DNA of 64,000 bases from Aplysia californica (lineage: Eukaryota > Mollusca > Gastropoda > Aplysiida > Aplysiidae): assembly GCF_000002075.1 (NCBI RefSeq), contig NW_004798101.1:8694-72693 (forward strand), in the 5' to 3' direction. The notes below the pieces were generated by a model, which worked only from the letters and a program-made list of their open reading frames with translations, had not been told where the DNA came from and ran no database searches. This document shows positions 11,340 to 26,300 of the stretch, piece by piece. Numbering within the stretch: position 1 is the stretch's first letter; every line of letters begins with the position of its first letter. Made by a program: the position numbers and the translations under genes.

Positions 11340-14300
11340 CTACGAGACATGTCAGAGTTACAGCAAGTTGGCAAAATAACAGTTTTGTTTCAGTAGAGTT
11401 TTTACCGTGCTCGGAACTGCATAATGTCATATGAGCACCAGAAGATTAGAGGAGTTACAAGAGAGTAACAAACATAAAAAAGAAGACGAGCGTCTGATTT
11501 CACCACGCTGCCTCACAAATAGTAAATCATATCCTATCAAAAATGTTTCTGTTTTGCAAAAACAAAATGCGTCACAACACTGTGGAATCAGGCACTAGTT
11601 AATTTTTGGGCATATTGAATTTTTTGGGTTTTTATAGTCCTGTTCATTTGCCTTGCTTTCGATGTAAAAAAAAACAACCCATCTATCTTGAATAGAAGTC
11701 TAGGTATTTTCCACTGAAAAGGTGGGGGTTGCCTGGTGTCAGAGAGGTAAAATAAGCAGGAGAATTGTTGCAAAATCTTTCTGACTTCCAAAGCTTGAGT
11801 GCCCTTGGAAACTGCAAATTTACTTTTTTTTTGCCTTTGATAATGTTTTTCAGTAAAATCCACACAGAAATGTGTTTTTAAATAAATATAAAATGTGTTA
11901 AGGCAACAACAAAAAGTTTGATACAAATTGATCAAGCGGTGGAAAACTCTTGGTTTCTTCTATCCCATTATTTTGACGAGCGTCTGATTTTACCACAATG
12001 CCAAGCGAATGTCCCTCCAATTCGTGAAGGACGGCAAAATATGAATAGTAAAACAAACCTGAGGGTAGGCTCCAGCTGCCACGTCTTGCATTCAAAGCTC
12101 CTGTAGTCATGCTTGAGGGCAGAGGTCGGGTCACTGAGCTTGCTCTCAGACTTGGACATTTCTTTGCCTGTTTTACTGGAAGGCCTTGGGCCGGACCCTG
12201 CAGGATAGTCACAAACTGAGGTCAAAGTTCCTTTAAGGAAATCACAGCTAGGAAAACCAAAGCTGAGAGCGATTCACATAGCGTACGAGACAAAGATTTA
12301 CTTTCCAGTATTCATGTTGTTTTAAAAATTGTACCCCTAAGTACAAACTGAAAAGAACAAACAAAATTTTATAGGACAATCCGCTGCACAAACTACCGCT
12401 TCCCATTCCATGCCCCTTGCATTTCTTTTTTAACATTATAATGACAGAGTAAGATGTCCACCTGTCTAGGACAACCACTGTTCTCCTTGGCAATGGGTGG
12501 CCATCTTACAGTTTCGACTGTACTTTAATCATAATATCAATTACTAGAAACCTGGAAAAAAAATGACTCTGGCAATCGTATTATGACTGTACCTATGTGA
12601 AGAATAGGGAAAGTTGAAAGCACTCAGTACATACCGCGATCTTTCTCCCTAATGTACGAGGACACTAGGTCATGGAGGAAGAGAATCACTTCAGCATCCA
12701 TGGCTACGTAGATATGATCATAGAACTCGGCCACAAAGCTACACTCCACCTTAGGGCGGTCCTCTGAAACAAAACATAAACATAGATTCCATTTTAAATT
12801 GACCTACAGGTTTTGTTTCTTTGTATGACAATGCAATAAAGGAGATTCAAAACTACGAGCAAGCTAGATAACAGACAAAAGAAAAAGATGAACAAAAAAA
12901 AAAGTAGACTTTCTAGGGACACCAGCCTTCAAGACATTCTCTAACTCTTGTGCAATATACATGGAGGAATACACAGAAGTAATAAATGTATGAAAAATAT
13001 AATTTTTTTTACTGGTCATTTTTCTTGAGGCTTTCTTAACCTACTTTCATATGAATTGTTTTCTGCTCACCTCCTTCCTCCGGAGGTTTCTCCCCCTGGA
13101 AGTGTGAAGTCTTGAGATTCATGTACAAGGAGGGGAAGGCAAATATGACTTCTGTCTCGTGGCTGTAGTAGGTGGCCTTGACCTTGCTGGTCTTCCGCTG
13201 GTGCTCCATGTCTGCTCCTCGAGAAGCACTAGGGAACTCTAGCACCACTAGATGACCAAGAAAAAAAGAAGTAATAAGAAGAAACTTAAAATGGACCCAG
13301 TCTTCAAGTGATGAGTGAACTCAGACACACAACAATTTCAAGCAATGAAGCTAGTCATTCATTAAATAGACCCCCAAAACTAATTTCCTGAACCAGTAAT
13401 ACAGAAAAATCACTCACTCTCTAAATCACGGGTGTCAAACTCTTGCATAGTGGGCCAATACCCCATGTCACACATAATATTACGAGCCAACTGAATAAAC
13501 ATTCATTGAACAGCAGTAACAACCTTTTATTAAAACAATTACTTGAATTAAAAATGACAAAAGTTAAAATTAAAAGAAATCAAAGCATACCAATCTTCAC
13601 TCTTATGACAATGTGTCAAAACTGAATGCTTGGCATCTTTCCTTGACACAAGTTCCTTCATGTTTGCAATAATGCCATTTCTATGTTATGGAGATTTTCT
13701 GATGGTGTTCATCGGTGGGATGACTCCTGTACTATATTTTATTAATCTAAATCCCAGGGAACAACTGCTCACACACATATGTCCTCCCAAAAGTGATCAA
13801 GGTTCGAGTCACATGTAGACAAAGAATGACATGAGTGAATGTGCAGGCTCCATTGTGCCATACTTTGCCTTTTTTTCCCTACAACACTGTAGCTCTGTAA
13901 GTTCCATTTACAAATGTACAGGTGCAGCTTCCACATCAATGGCAAAAGGGATGCAAAACAGATCGTCAGTACTTTTTTATGCTTCAAAATCACTAAAGCA
14001 CCATGCGAACTCTGCGAGAAGTGAGCTCAGCTTTTTAGCAAAGTGTGCGTTTCAGAAGACTATGAAGCTAGGTTGGTTCAATATTAATTTACAGCAAAGG
14101 AAAGTGAGACAAGTTGCATTGGTGCAATTGCATCTCCAAAAAGCATCGCTTCACTTGAAATGCCTCCACTTCATCATGCATATCAGTGATCAAGAGATCC
14201 AATTATGGACTGCAGGTTCAAGACTTTGGGATGAGTGGTTATGTCAGTCAGAAATGCCAACTTACATTTCCACCTTCCTTCTCACAAATTGTGGAGTCTT

Positions 14301-17300
14301 CCTTTTTGGTGTCCATAAACCGACAGATTTCCTCGATCAGCTGGAAATCTTCCCTAAAATTCTCTAGTGGGCCGGATGTGGCCCGCAGTCCATGAGTTTA
14401 ACACCAGTGCTTTTAGACTTTTCAGAAAACTCTTGACATCACTGGCACCAGAATCAATATGCCCATCTCTCACCGCCTTACTTGAGCAATTCTCACCCCT
14501 TTGTTTATATCTTACATCCACATTGACACAATTTCAATAATTCGGGCGGTGGGCTGGACCAGCCTCACTTATCAGGGCCAACCCAGCCAGTATGGGAGGA
14601 TGCATCCCAGCAGAAAGACTGAGACACACAATAAAATAACTTACCCCACAAGAAATAAAACTCATGTTTTCATGATGCAAGGTGAAGAACCTAGCCGTTG
14701 CACCACAATGCATATCCACATACCTTTTGGGTCAGTGGCTGAGGAGGTCATGGCATACGTGAACCATTCGTGAAGACAGGTGAAGTTTGGGGGCATGTGC
14801 TGGGTGCGCGAGATCTTGCAGATGGTGGCCATGTGGTTGTGCAGCGCGTCTGCCCGCGGGGTCACGCCCATCTGCTTGTTCTGTTGGCCTACCACAAACT
14901 GAAGGTCCTGCACAATGTGGGTGCCTGGATAGGAGGAAAAACATTGACATCACATTAGCACCGGGTACAATTAGATTATTACAATTCTGTCTTTAGTGAC
15001 CACATACACTTTACTCTTCCAGAACATTGCTCAAGAGAAGGAGGTTGCATGACTGAACATATTTCAGAAAGGAGTTTTACAAATATAACAGAGTAAACAT
15101 TTGGCTAAAACAGATGACATGGATCACTATTGTTGTTTTTGGTTTCCCCTTTTTTGATAAACTTTTTTCCAAATAATTTTGCAATAGCAGCATTCTTCTA
15201 AAAAGGACACTGCAGCTTTGAACACATGCTTGCTTTCACCTTTGACAGTTAACAACTATTTATTCATATTCTTTTTTTTTAACCTGGTGTCTGTGGCATA
15301 ATGGAATGGCTCTTTGCCAATGCATGCAGAAAACCTGAGTTAATTTCCACATTAGGAAATTATTTCATATGGTTCCTCCTCCTGTATCTTCTGATGTTGC
15401 ATCCCACTAAACCAATTTTGGCCCCGACAGGCACGGTTGAAGCAGCCTACCTCCTAAATGACTAAATGGCATTAATGTGGTCATAAGGCCTGCAACATTT
15501 ATAACTATTAAGATCAATCCCTACTTTACCTCCAAAGACAATGTTCTATATATCAAACACAAAGTGTACATGCTGGTACAAGAACAAAACTAAACCAAAA
15601 AAAAAAGGAACGAATTATAGCATAATATAACAGTAATTTTTTTTACATGTCTTTTTTTGCCTCCTGAACCATTTCACACTTCCCTCATTGTATAAGTCAA
15701 GTAAAATGAAACACAACATGAAAATCAAAAAGGAAATTTTAAAATTCTTTTGTATACCTTCTATCTCACCTATCTGCCTTTCACCTGAGAAGAGCTTGTT
15801 TGTGTTAATAAGCGTTTTATAGCTCTTGCAACAAAATCAGATCATATAAGTGCTGAAGACTAGAGGTGTTACAAGAGAGTAACAAACCCCAAAAAGGAAA
15901 GATAAGGACTATAGATGTATGATAAGAAAGAAGGAGCAAACCACACCAGAGCATCCGCCAACCACCCGCATCGAGAACAGTGGGGTTTGGATACTAAAAC
16001 CAAGAATAAAGAAACATAACAAAGAAAACCAGTTTTCCTCTGATTGCTTTCTTCACCTCCTTCTGGAATATTCTGTGACTCAGTGGAGAAGTGTATGTAC
16101 GGGTCCTTGATGTTGAACAAAGCCCAGTACTTGGCCCGGAAGTTGACTCCGTGAAATGAGGCCAGCATGAGGCCCTGACCCTCCAAGGTCATGGTGCCCC
16201 CGAGGACCATGCCCTCCTGAGGCACCACAGAGGGCAACATGGAGAACTGGTAGCCCGTCAGATGTTCCAGGGCTTCCTGCCAGTGCCGGTGGTGCCGCAG
16301 CTCGTCCAGAACAGCTGGAGAGGACAGAGAAATGGACAAATTGCCTGAGACTTCGGGGGAGGGGGAGGGGGTTCAGCTCATAAAAAAATTATCTTTGGAA
16401 CATTTGTAACATTCAGCACCACATGGCCAGCAAGTATTGATATTGATGTTCTTACCATTATCAAACTAGCCAGTTGTAACCAATATGCTCTAAAAGAGTC
16501 TCATGAACTTCTACTGTTGTGACTTCAACTATAAGACAACTGACCTTAAACAGATGAAAATGAAAGATGAATAAGAAAAATCAACATAGTCTCTAGATAA
16601 TTTTAGAATGTTTACATTATGTTAGCTAAAACTCATAAACATTGAAAGAAAAATCTAAACAAGTGTGATGATACTATGCCTTCAAATGCTGCCTTGTGGA
16701 ACTAAATGAAAAAAAAATGGCACAAACGACCCTTGCTTTACATTCAATGTCCATTGAGTAATGAGGTTAATGATTACCATCTGATCTTGTCTTTCAACTC
16801 GAAATACTTCTATTCAATTCTATGAACCTATACGGTATAACGAGGTATTCCTCCTCTGCATTAATAATGTCACTTCAGCTTCATATTTGTTTGTACAGCC
16901 AGTACCTTTGTAGTATCACAACTCTTACAAAAAGCGTACATCTTCAAGAAATAACTTTCAATTAATTTTGAAAGCAAAAGGAAGCAAGTCCCAAAATCCT
17001 TGTAGAATAGGGCTTTATTGTTTTATAAAAGTCCTAAAAGCTCTGACTTACCTCAAACATGTACACATTCAGGAGAACTCACAAAAGACCATTTTAAACT
17101 AAGACATGATATTTTTTGTCAATACATATTTCAATATTAAATTGTAAGCCACTTCATTTGAAAAGAATAAGCTTATATGAACTCATTTCAACTAAAGGCA
17201 TTAAAGCTTCAGTATTAACCACAATAAGATCAACAACGACAACATCAACAAATATGATCAATTGCATTTACACAGATCATATATGCACTTTTACAGTTTA

Positions 17301-20300
17301 TTATACTGATTTGCAAAAGTTCTGTCACACCCATTATATTACGATACTTTTCGGTATAGCGTTAGAATTGTCGTAAAAATTAAAAGTACGAGTTGTGTGA
17401 CTTATGAGACTCCTTGCTCTCCTTGTGAAAGAGCAGACGAAAGAAATCATAAACCGGAAGTAGTCCGTGAACAAAGTGTTGGTATTGATTTCTCTTGGTC
17501 TACACTGAAATCAACCCTTCCTACACACAACATTTGCTTTGAATCACAAAGACAATGTGTAAACACACCTTACACACTATGAAATTCTGAACTTTTTAAC
17601 TGTTGGGTACTTTTTTCACCTGTTTTTCAAAATAAAAAACTGACAAATTCAGAAAATAAAGGTGCTGTGTGTATGATAAATTCTTTGACTGCACTTTCCG
17701 CTGTTGCAAGACACGTAAATGTGTGTAGAAGAACCATCTAACGTTTGAACACACGTTTTAACACCACTAAAACTGTCCAAGACAAGCCTAGGCGAGGCCA
17801 ACCAAGGGCGACAACTCGACGTCAGAATTGGGTTATTGTCAACACCCATGTACGAAACCCGTTCCAACTAAGTGCATAGACTGTCAGGTACTTCGGACTA
17901 TCTTAAAACACCATTATTAGACATTTATAAGATCGTGAATTACGTGACTATCGCCCTTTGCGTGGAGCCATTCTAACCCTGTCTCAACGAACAAGTCGCC
18001 AAATTTCGGCAAAACAACATTGGCGATGAAACTAAAGAAGTCGGTAAAGTGTTCTTTTAAGCAATGGTTAAGGTTTTTAATTCGTTGCATTGATGGAAGA
18101 GAAAAAGTGTTAACAAGAAGAGGATATAGATTTCCAAAATCCAACGTCCCCCAAGAGGCCCGAATCGGTGTCTGAAATGTGATGGTATGGGGTGGAATCT
18201 CTGCTCTTTATCGTACACATTTGGTTACTTTTCAAAGCAACCTCAAAGGACGACGGTACTGTGACGAAATTCATCGTCACGTTGACCTGCCCTACACGGC
18301 ACGGATGATGGAACGTGCTAACAAGACAACGCTCGACCATAAATGGCTACGATCAGTGAAAACTCCTTCCAAACTCATCAAATCGTTGTTCTGGACTGGC
18401 TTGCAAGACCAACAAGCCTTAACTCGACAGAACATCTGTAAAATGGCTTTGACTGGAGGATTAGAAGTAAGCCGCACTCCGTATATACTCGTCAGGAACT
18501 GAAGACTTCACTTCACAAGGAATGACAGAGGATTCTTCAGACAACCATAAGGACATTAATTCAGTCAATGAACAGATGTTTTGTATCAGTAATTCAAGCT
18601 GGAAGAGGCCACACACCATACTGAGAAAACTTTGATTTGGATTTTGCAAGGGTCAGTGTGAATGAAATTATCTCCCTTGAATAAAGAAAGACATTTCTCA
18701 ATTCTTTTCATGTCATGTTGGCAGAAAATGAACAAACATCTCGTGTACCAAATTTCTCTTAGCTATGTTGAATAGTAATCGAGTTATTGTATTTCTAAGG
18801 TGGGTGTGACAGAACTTTTGCAACTTGGTATATTACCTTGACAGACCCTGCAATACTGAGAAATGCTCTCAACTTACAGGGAAGCATCAGCTTTTTTAGC
18901 AAGGGCTTCTGGGTGAAGCAGAAAAAAATTGTTGAAACTTTTTCCTAAGAACACAACTAATGTGATTCAAACATGTGACTTTACATAGGAGAGTCCAGCA
19001 GCCAAAGCATTATAGACCATGAAGAGGGCAACCATCATACCTCTAGGCTGGCAAGCCTAAATCCATAGACCACTCACCACTCTCAGAGATCTTCCTGGGC
19101 ACTTTGCCCTGTGCTGCGGATGCAAAGGTGCCGGCCGTAGGCTGGAACACCCGCCGGCCGCTCATGACTTGCTGGGAGAAGAACTCATCTAGCTTGGAGA
19201 TAATCTTGATAAGGTCAGGGGTCGTGGAGCGAGATATCATGAGGTGAAAGTGAGACCATGACAGCTTGCCATTGACAAACAGGAAAGCGGAGCTGAAAAT
19301 ACAAATAGTGATCTATTACTTCAAGATTTTGTCAATCGGAATCATCAACTAGGTACCTCAATGAAGTGATATATTGGAAATGAAAATGAATATAGTTCTT
19401 TGTACTTTTATCCTTTAAAACTACTCAAATTAACAGACTTACAGCTTTCGTTATAATGAAAAGTTATATGTGAGCACTTAGAAAATCGTAGCAACAGAAA
19501 ATAAAGAATGAAGAAGAACTAAGAAGAATAAGCATTAAGACACGAACACTCCTCTAGAGCAGAACAAACAGAAACAGAATTATGCCATGATTCGCTTGAG
19601 AAACATTTTCTGAAAGCAAAGGTAGATGACGAGATGAAGAAGGAGATCTAATAAGAGATGGGAACAAGACAAAGAAACCCGGCTCAGAAACAAAAACATA
19701 ATTGACAGGCAGAACAGCAAGAAACAGGGTTTTACTGCACAAAGGTCCATGAGGTAATGTACAAATACTGGAAAAGCTAAGAGGAAGAAAAACAATGATG
19801 TAGATGCAGTTAATATGCATTAGAGAAAACATAAACATACATTTCAACCCAACTGACAGAACTAAACGTCCAACATTTAGCACACAGAATTGCTAAGACA
19901 GAGAGAAACATTATCAATCACAAAAAATAAGATCATTATTTTAAGATCTAGGACAGACTAAAAACTGTCAGACAACCATTCATCATTCAATAGATTGAAA
20001 CTTCATAATTTGACAGAATCAATCCATCTTTAGAAAATCATTACTGTAAACTTCACATATTGGCAGAAGCTTGAAAGCATTTCAACTGCACAGTGTAAGA
20101 CTCCGCCATACGCTATTTGAAAAGTGACATATGACGGAGATTTTATTTGAGTAAAATCATCACTAGAGACGGAATCTCTCAACTCTCAGACAGTAGCAAA
20201 AGCATTTCCCACCCTAAGACTCACCGGTTGGTGGCAAGAGGCGCGTCATTGTGAATGTTGGCGTCCACATGCCACTCGTCTTTGAGGACCAGCTGCAGCT

Positions 20301-23300
20301 GGGAGAGACGCGTCATGAGAATAGAAGAACCCATATAGTCCAGCTTGGTCTCCAGCAGGGCCGTGCTCAAGCCTGCCTGGTGATCCGGGTCACGGCCGAG
20401 CTCAGGGTCCTCGCACACAGAGACTGGGTGGGCGTGGAGAGAACAATTTGTTAGGAGTACAGAGATGTACAATAATGGTCATTTAAAGTTGTACGAACTT
20501 TAAAAAAAAGAGGGAAAGTAACGAAGTAGGACTTAACCAGTAGAGTATTTAAACCATATGCACATGAAGAGAAGAATTTTTGAAGGAGATTGGAATTCAC
20601 TATAACCTTCATTGGTTCTTAATCTTGTTTGAGTTAGAGAGAAGGAAATCAATACTTAACAGTCATTTACGGCGAGACAGATGAAAACAAAAGAGGGAAA
20701 GGAAAGGAGTACGACCTGCCAGTGGCGCCCTCCTACTAGCTATCAAGAAATTGTGAATGAACATAATATACAATTTCATTCGCACTCTGATTTCAAAGGT
20801 CCTTCTGTTTTGAGCTATAGAGCAATATATTTTCACAAAAACGATCATTTAATGCTAGTGAAAAGCATGAATGAATGACAGATAAATATAACAGCATAAT
20901 AACATGTAAGCATCGACAATGATATATCAAAAACATCAGAGAACTACAACAACAACAAAATCACGCAACATCTACAAAAAACAACTTAACTCTTTATCTC
21001 CGGCAAGCCACTCCCAGCAGCTCGCAGTCAGAACCCCTGTGCCGGTGAGCCACTGACAGTGGCTCAGGCACATTCCTTTATGACGACTTCGACATCCAAT
21101 TACTTTTCAGCAATTGCCGAAAACGGGTCTCTTATACCGGAAGTTCATTCATTAGATGAAGAACTATCAAAATAAGTTTGCTAGTTCCAATTTAATGACC
21201 CATTTAATGACGCTTTTGTTGTTTTTAGATTTAGCATAAAAAAGGGCCCCAGCATAGAGGGTTTACCCCCCTCGGAGAAAAAGATTTAAGACAACAATTT
21301 TGAGCACGTTCACTTATAAAAGTTCTGTTCCTGAAATCAACAGATACTTACAGAAACCATGCAGGTCCACGACTTCAATGGTGCCCCCAACAATTCCACC
21401 CTTTGATTCAAATGTGGATTTGCCGAAACCACCATTGATGTTTAGATCTTTGTGGCCACTACTGTTGATGGATAGCCTTCCCTGGGTCTTCAGGTCTTTG
21501 GTGCGCCACCTAAAGAAGTGCAAATTTAAAAAATTTTACACCCCCATTGACACAATTTAGATCATTTCGACTGCTCAGAGTAAGACTCCATCATACGTCG
21601 ATCTGGAGGTCGGTTGCCTTGATCCTGTCTGTCAGGCTGCATGTTCATCCGACTTTATATAGTTACAAGCGCTGTAAAACTTTCATTTTCATGAAACTAA
21701 AAACAAACAACCCCACTTGAAAGGGGAGCAACATCCCTCCAGACAGACAGAGCTACTGTAAGCAATACTTCCCTACTTGAGAAACGAACTAATATCTTCT
21801 CTGTGCAGTAGAGAAGAGCTCACACCCACTACACCAAAGAAGCAAAAGTGAAAGTCATTTACAGATCTGAAGCCAAAGCGTAAAACACTTCAATTCACAA
21901 TAAATAAGATTTGAATAGATTATCTATAGAGGTATTTAGTATTCAGGACAAAAACTATTCAAACTCATGACAAGACCACATTTGCATTGCTGCCAGCTCT
22001 TCAAAACCAGAAAACACTCCAACAACTGGCAGGTGGGCATTGACCAAATTTTTAGTAACCACCCCTCCAAACTATTTACACACTTTTTTTGCACCCATAA
22101 ACTCATGCTCAATAGTTAACTATGGTAACGTATACAACTACAGTAGAGTTATAGGTTTTGTTCTCATTGTTATTTGCAAATCTAAGAGTAAAAAACCCCC
22201 AGAGAATACATATTTTCCAACACGAAAATAGACTCCTGCCCTGAGACCCTAAAAACATATGAAGGCATTTTTTATGCACTGGTTGCCAGCTATGCACTTG
22301 TGTTTCACTCAACCCAACCGAAAAAGGGTACTTGGTCTTTGAAAAGAAAGACCCTGTGAATGATACGGACAAGCGACTGACAGGCTGCAATGATGTTTAA
22401 CTTCCAGGGGACTGAAATGGACAATTGGAATAAACAGACCAGCCATGGGAATTATTGAGAAACTGTGCTAGCCTTCAAAAGGAACCTTAATTATTTTTTG
22501 TCTTTACATTTGCCTAAAAAAGTAGCCAAAGCTTATATTCATAAGATGCCAAAGTTTAACCAATGTGTTACACAAGCACTATATCTCAGCAAAGTGAAAT
22601 CTCTCCAGTACTGACAAACAACACTCCACACACTCACTCTGTGTTCCCCATTACGTTGGCCATGTTGACCTCCAGGTTCAACTGTGAGAGGTTCACAGCA
22701 AACAGCACCAGAGTCTCCCATGATGTGCTCACACTGGCTGGGGCTGGCGCACCTGACCCAGCGGTTGATTTCTGACGCTGCATGTCGGGGGAGCTCAGGG
22801 CTCGTGACTTCTTTCGATGGCTGCTCGAGGTATGATCAGAAGCCATTTGGTTTGACGCTGAGGCTAATAACGTGTCCATACAAAAGGGAGGAAATACATA
22901 GGTAATTATTGGTGTGAGTTTGAGTAAAGAAAAGCACATGACACAACATCGATCATTAAGTACAAGTAAAAAATCAAGATAGATAGAAACAACAAACGGA
23001 CAGGTAAAACCTACCAGAGGTGCCTTCCAATAACCAAAGGGAAATTATTCACCCTGCTTGCCTCCACACAAATGAAATATCCACATAATAAAACATACAC
23101 TCATGAAGTTAATAAGTTTGTCAGTGGCTGAGGCAGTCATTAAAGCGACCAATACATGGAAGGCCAAGGCACTAATCAGAACAGGCCACAGCACACCAGA
23201 GCCAAGGTAGGGAACCAACAGCTCCATCTTTGGAAATATTTACTCCCTGTCACGAAGGACAGGAAGCTTCTGTAAAGCCACGAAGGGGAATGTTTCATGC

Positions 23301-26300
23301 AACCATTTAGTTTTCAATCAAAATCATTGAGCACCCATAAAGATTTACTGCCTCACAGATAGGGTTTTCTGGAACTACAATCTTCAACATGTTCTTTACA
23401 GAAATAATCTCTATCCATTACTGCTGGTGACAGGCGGTTGGTAGGCTGGGGGTCTTTATTAACTATTTTATGAAAAAAGCTGATGAACCACACACCTTGA
23501 GAGGGTATAAGATGTCAGTCCTCTTTAACGTAAGATCTTATGATTGGCATGTCAAAATTTTAAAAATAATTACTCTATTACCTTTTTTTTACATCAATTA
23601 GGACACATTATCATCAAATACTTCTGCTTGCATTTAAAGTGATCTAAAAAATAAAAGCCTTTGGTTTCAAAATTGATGTTGGGAAGGCTACATGAACTTC
23701 CATCTGTAACTCCAACCCCCTCCCCTCCACAAACACACACACATATTTCACTGCTACAACTTATGGAGAAGAGTTGAATAGAGGTTGATGAGCCCACAGA
23801 GCAACTGGTCCTTAATTACATTGCCTGTTTCCTTGCCATTATGGAGTCTCCAGTGCTTTTCAAGCAGCAATATGCTCACACTTTAAACTGGGGAAAGTCT
23901 AGTTTTTGTTCCCCTTCCAAGTTAGTTTTTAGAAAATAGCAAAAGAGCAATAGTGTTCAAGCATAACTGCTCAATGAGTCTTTAAAAAATATTACAAACA
24001 TTGATACCTTATAGATGTAATTACATCAAAGAAATACTAAAAGCAACAGAAAACACATGTCTAGTAAGCATGCAATCAATATAGTATTTTTAAAAACTTA
24101 ACAAACTAAAGAAAACATTAGAGACCAACTAGTGCAATAACAGATAAGTGAAACCAAACATCACACCAAGTAAGAGAGGCTATACTAAATGAGTAACAAC
24201 CAACTCATGCTATTCCATACTAATCAGATCATTTCTCTTGATACCTATGGCAGTCGCAGCAGTCAGCGGTTCAAAATCTTAGATTCCTTCTTTAAAGACC
24301 TAACTTTCCAAATGTCAGACTGCAGTATACATCATGTTGAAATAAATATAAAAATTCCCTTCCAGTATTTGCAAAGAGTCAGTTCTGGGTTGTCTAAATT
24401 TACAGGTAGACTGAAAACAAAATGGCACCCCCTCCTTTTCAACAGAATTATAAGTGTTGAACAATTCTATAGTAGTGAAAAAAACAACCCAGATGTGTTC
24501 TTTTTCCTAAATAAAAAAAAATATATAACCGTCAACCCCACCTCTCCTGGTAGCTATTTCACTCTTAAACTCCGGACTGAGCTGGATGCGGATTTTGTCA
24601 CCAGAGGATCCTCGTCGGTGGTGCTTCTTCAGCTGTTTAGGCGGGGTCAGGACATTGAGTGACGGGTGGGACACAGAATTCTGGGACATGAACATCGGTC
24701 GTAGCGAGCTCTGACTGGATGTGGGGGATGGGGGGTCCAGTTCTGAAAGGTGTTCACACAGGTCACCACATGCAAAAGAAACATCCAACTCTCAAGCCAA
24801 GAACAGGGGAGAGGCAAATTAAGACAGGCGGGTGAAAAAGGTTCAGTGCAAAGAAAGTAAACAAACAAAAACATTATGAGCAATTCAGAGACCTGCGTTG
24901 CTTGAAATAAAAACATAAACCGAAGGTAGAGACTCAAGACAATTTGAGTGAAGTACAACACAGAATGACATCGTTTACTTCAATATTCAAGTTCCTTAAC
25001 ACTCAACACTTTTTGAGAAATGCAGATCAGTACTTTTCCCAGTAACTAAAGCCAACTATACCTCAGATTAGTAATAAGAGAAAAATAATTTCAATTTAAC
25101 CATCACAAATTTTCTGGCTCCTTCAGTTCTCTTAAACTCTTAGCTTTTGGAAAAAAATTCCCTGTGAATAAAGTTAAGGAAATCTCAGATTATAACTCAG
25201 CAAAAATTATTTTGGTCAAAGCATCCAGAATTTACTTGAGCAATTAGAAACTTGGAACACACACATGAGCCTGTAAAACATTCTACCCTTCTTCATACCT
25301 ATGTCACTAAGAAGTAATAGCATTCTCCAAAACACAACTCAGCTGTATATGTCAAGTCACAGTGCAACAGTGAAATACCCCGTAGTAAACAAAAAAATCG
25401 CATTCATACAACATGCCTTAATTTGAACACCATAGCAAGAAATTCCACCAAGAACAAAAACCTTTTTAAAGAAGCACAATACATAAATAGACAGTAACAC
25501 AATTACATGAAAACATAAATCCAACAATACAGGTGGGCTATTGGGATCTCTGAAGTTGAGTGGGTTTGATACCCCTTTCAATACTGTTAGGTGATTAAAG
25601 GGGCTGGGCCTCTTAAATTCAACGCTCATATCTGATGGGATTTATACAGCCAAGTAAGCAGCGAGCATTGATAACAAAACAAAAAGTTCAATAATGCCTT
25701 TTCGGAATTCGAACCACGGCCATTCCCACCATATACCAGCATGATACCAAATGAGCTAACGGCATGGTCAGAAATTCTGTGAAATTCCATATAGATCAAT
25801 AAAAAGTGCATAAGTTGATTCAATTCAGAGTCTCATTTCTCTTTACATTATCTGACCAAACCAATGGGTAACAAATGAGACTGAGTAAGGAGATGTCAGA
25901 TTTTTACCTCCAAGTATACTTTTGGGAATTTACAAACTGTAGTGCACATACCATACATTTAAGGGGGATTTCCTGCAATCCTTTGTTTCATATTTTCCCT
26001 CCAAAATATCCAACTTAAGTCATTTGCAGGGGCATGAGCAGTCTCATACCTGACTTAACAGTACTTAACATGTACGTGCTGTGACAAGGAGGAGGGGAGG
26101 GGAAGGAGGGGAGGAGAATATGAAGCTGTGTGCCCTATACAGAGACTAAAAGAATGCATAATACACATATCTGAGATAAAACAACACAATAAATAGCAAT
26201 CATCTTACAAGAAATAATCACGAATAACACAAATATATCTGAATTTATACATATATAGGCAACAATAAAAGCACAAACTTACAAATACAAATGAGAAGAA

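Noticed and set aside
13831-14367. 178-codon plus-strand ORF
   Set aside because: It lies antisense to the hAT transposase remains and has no recognisable protein features.
15869-16339. A 156-codon minus-strand ORF as a separate gene
   Set aside because: Its middle part is exon 46 of BLTP1; the rest is intron read-through.
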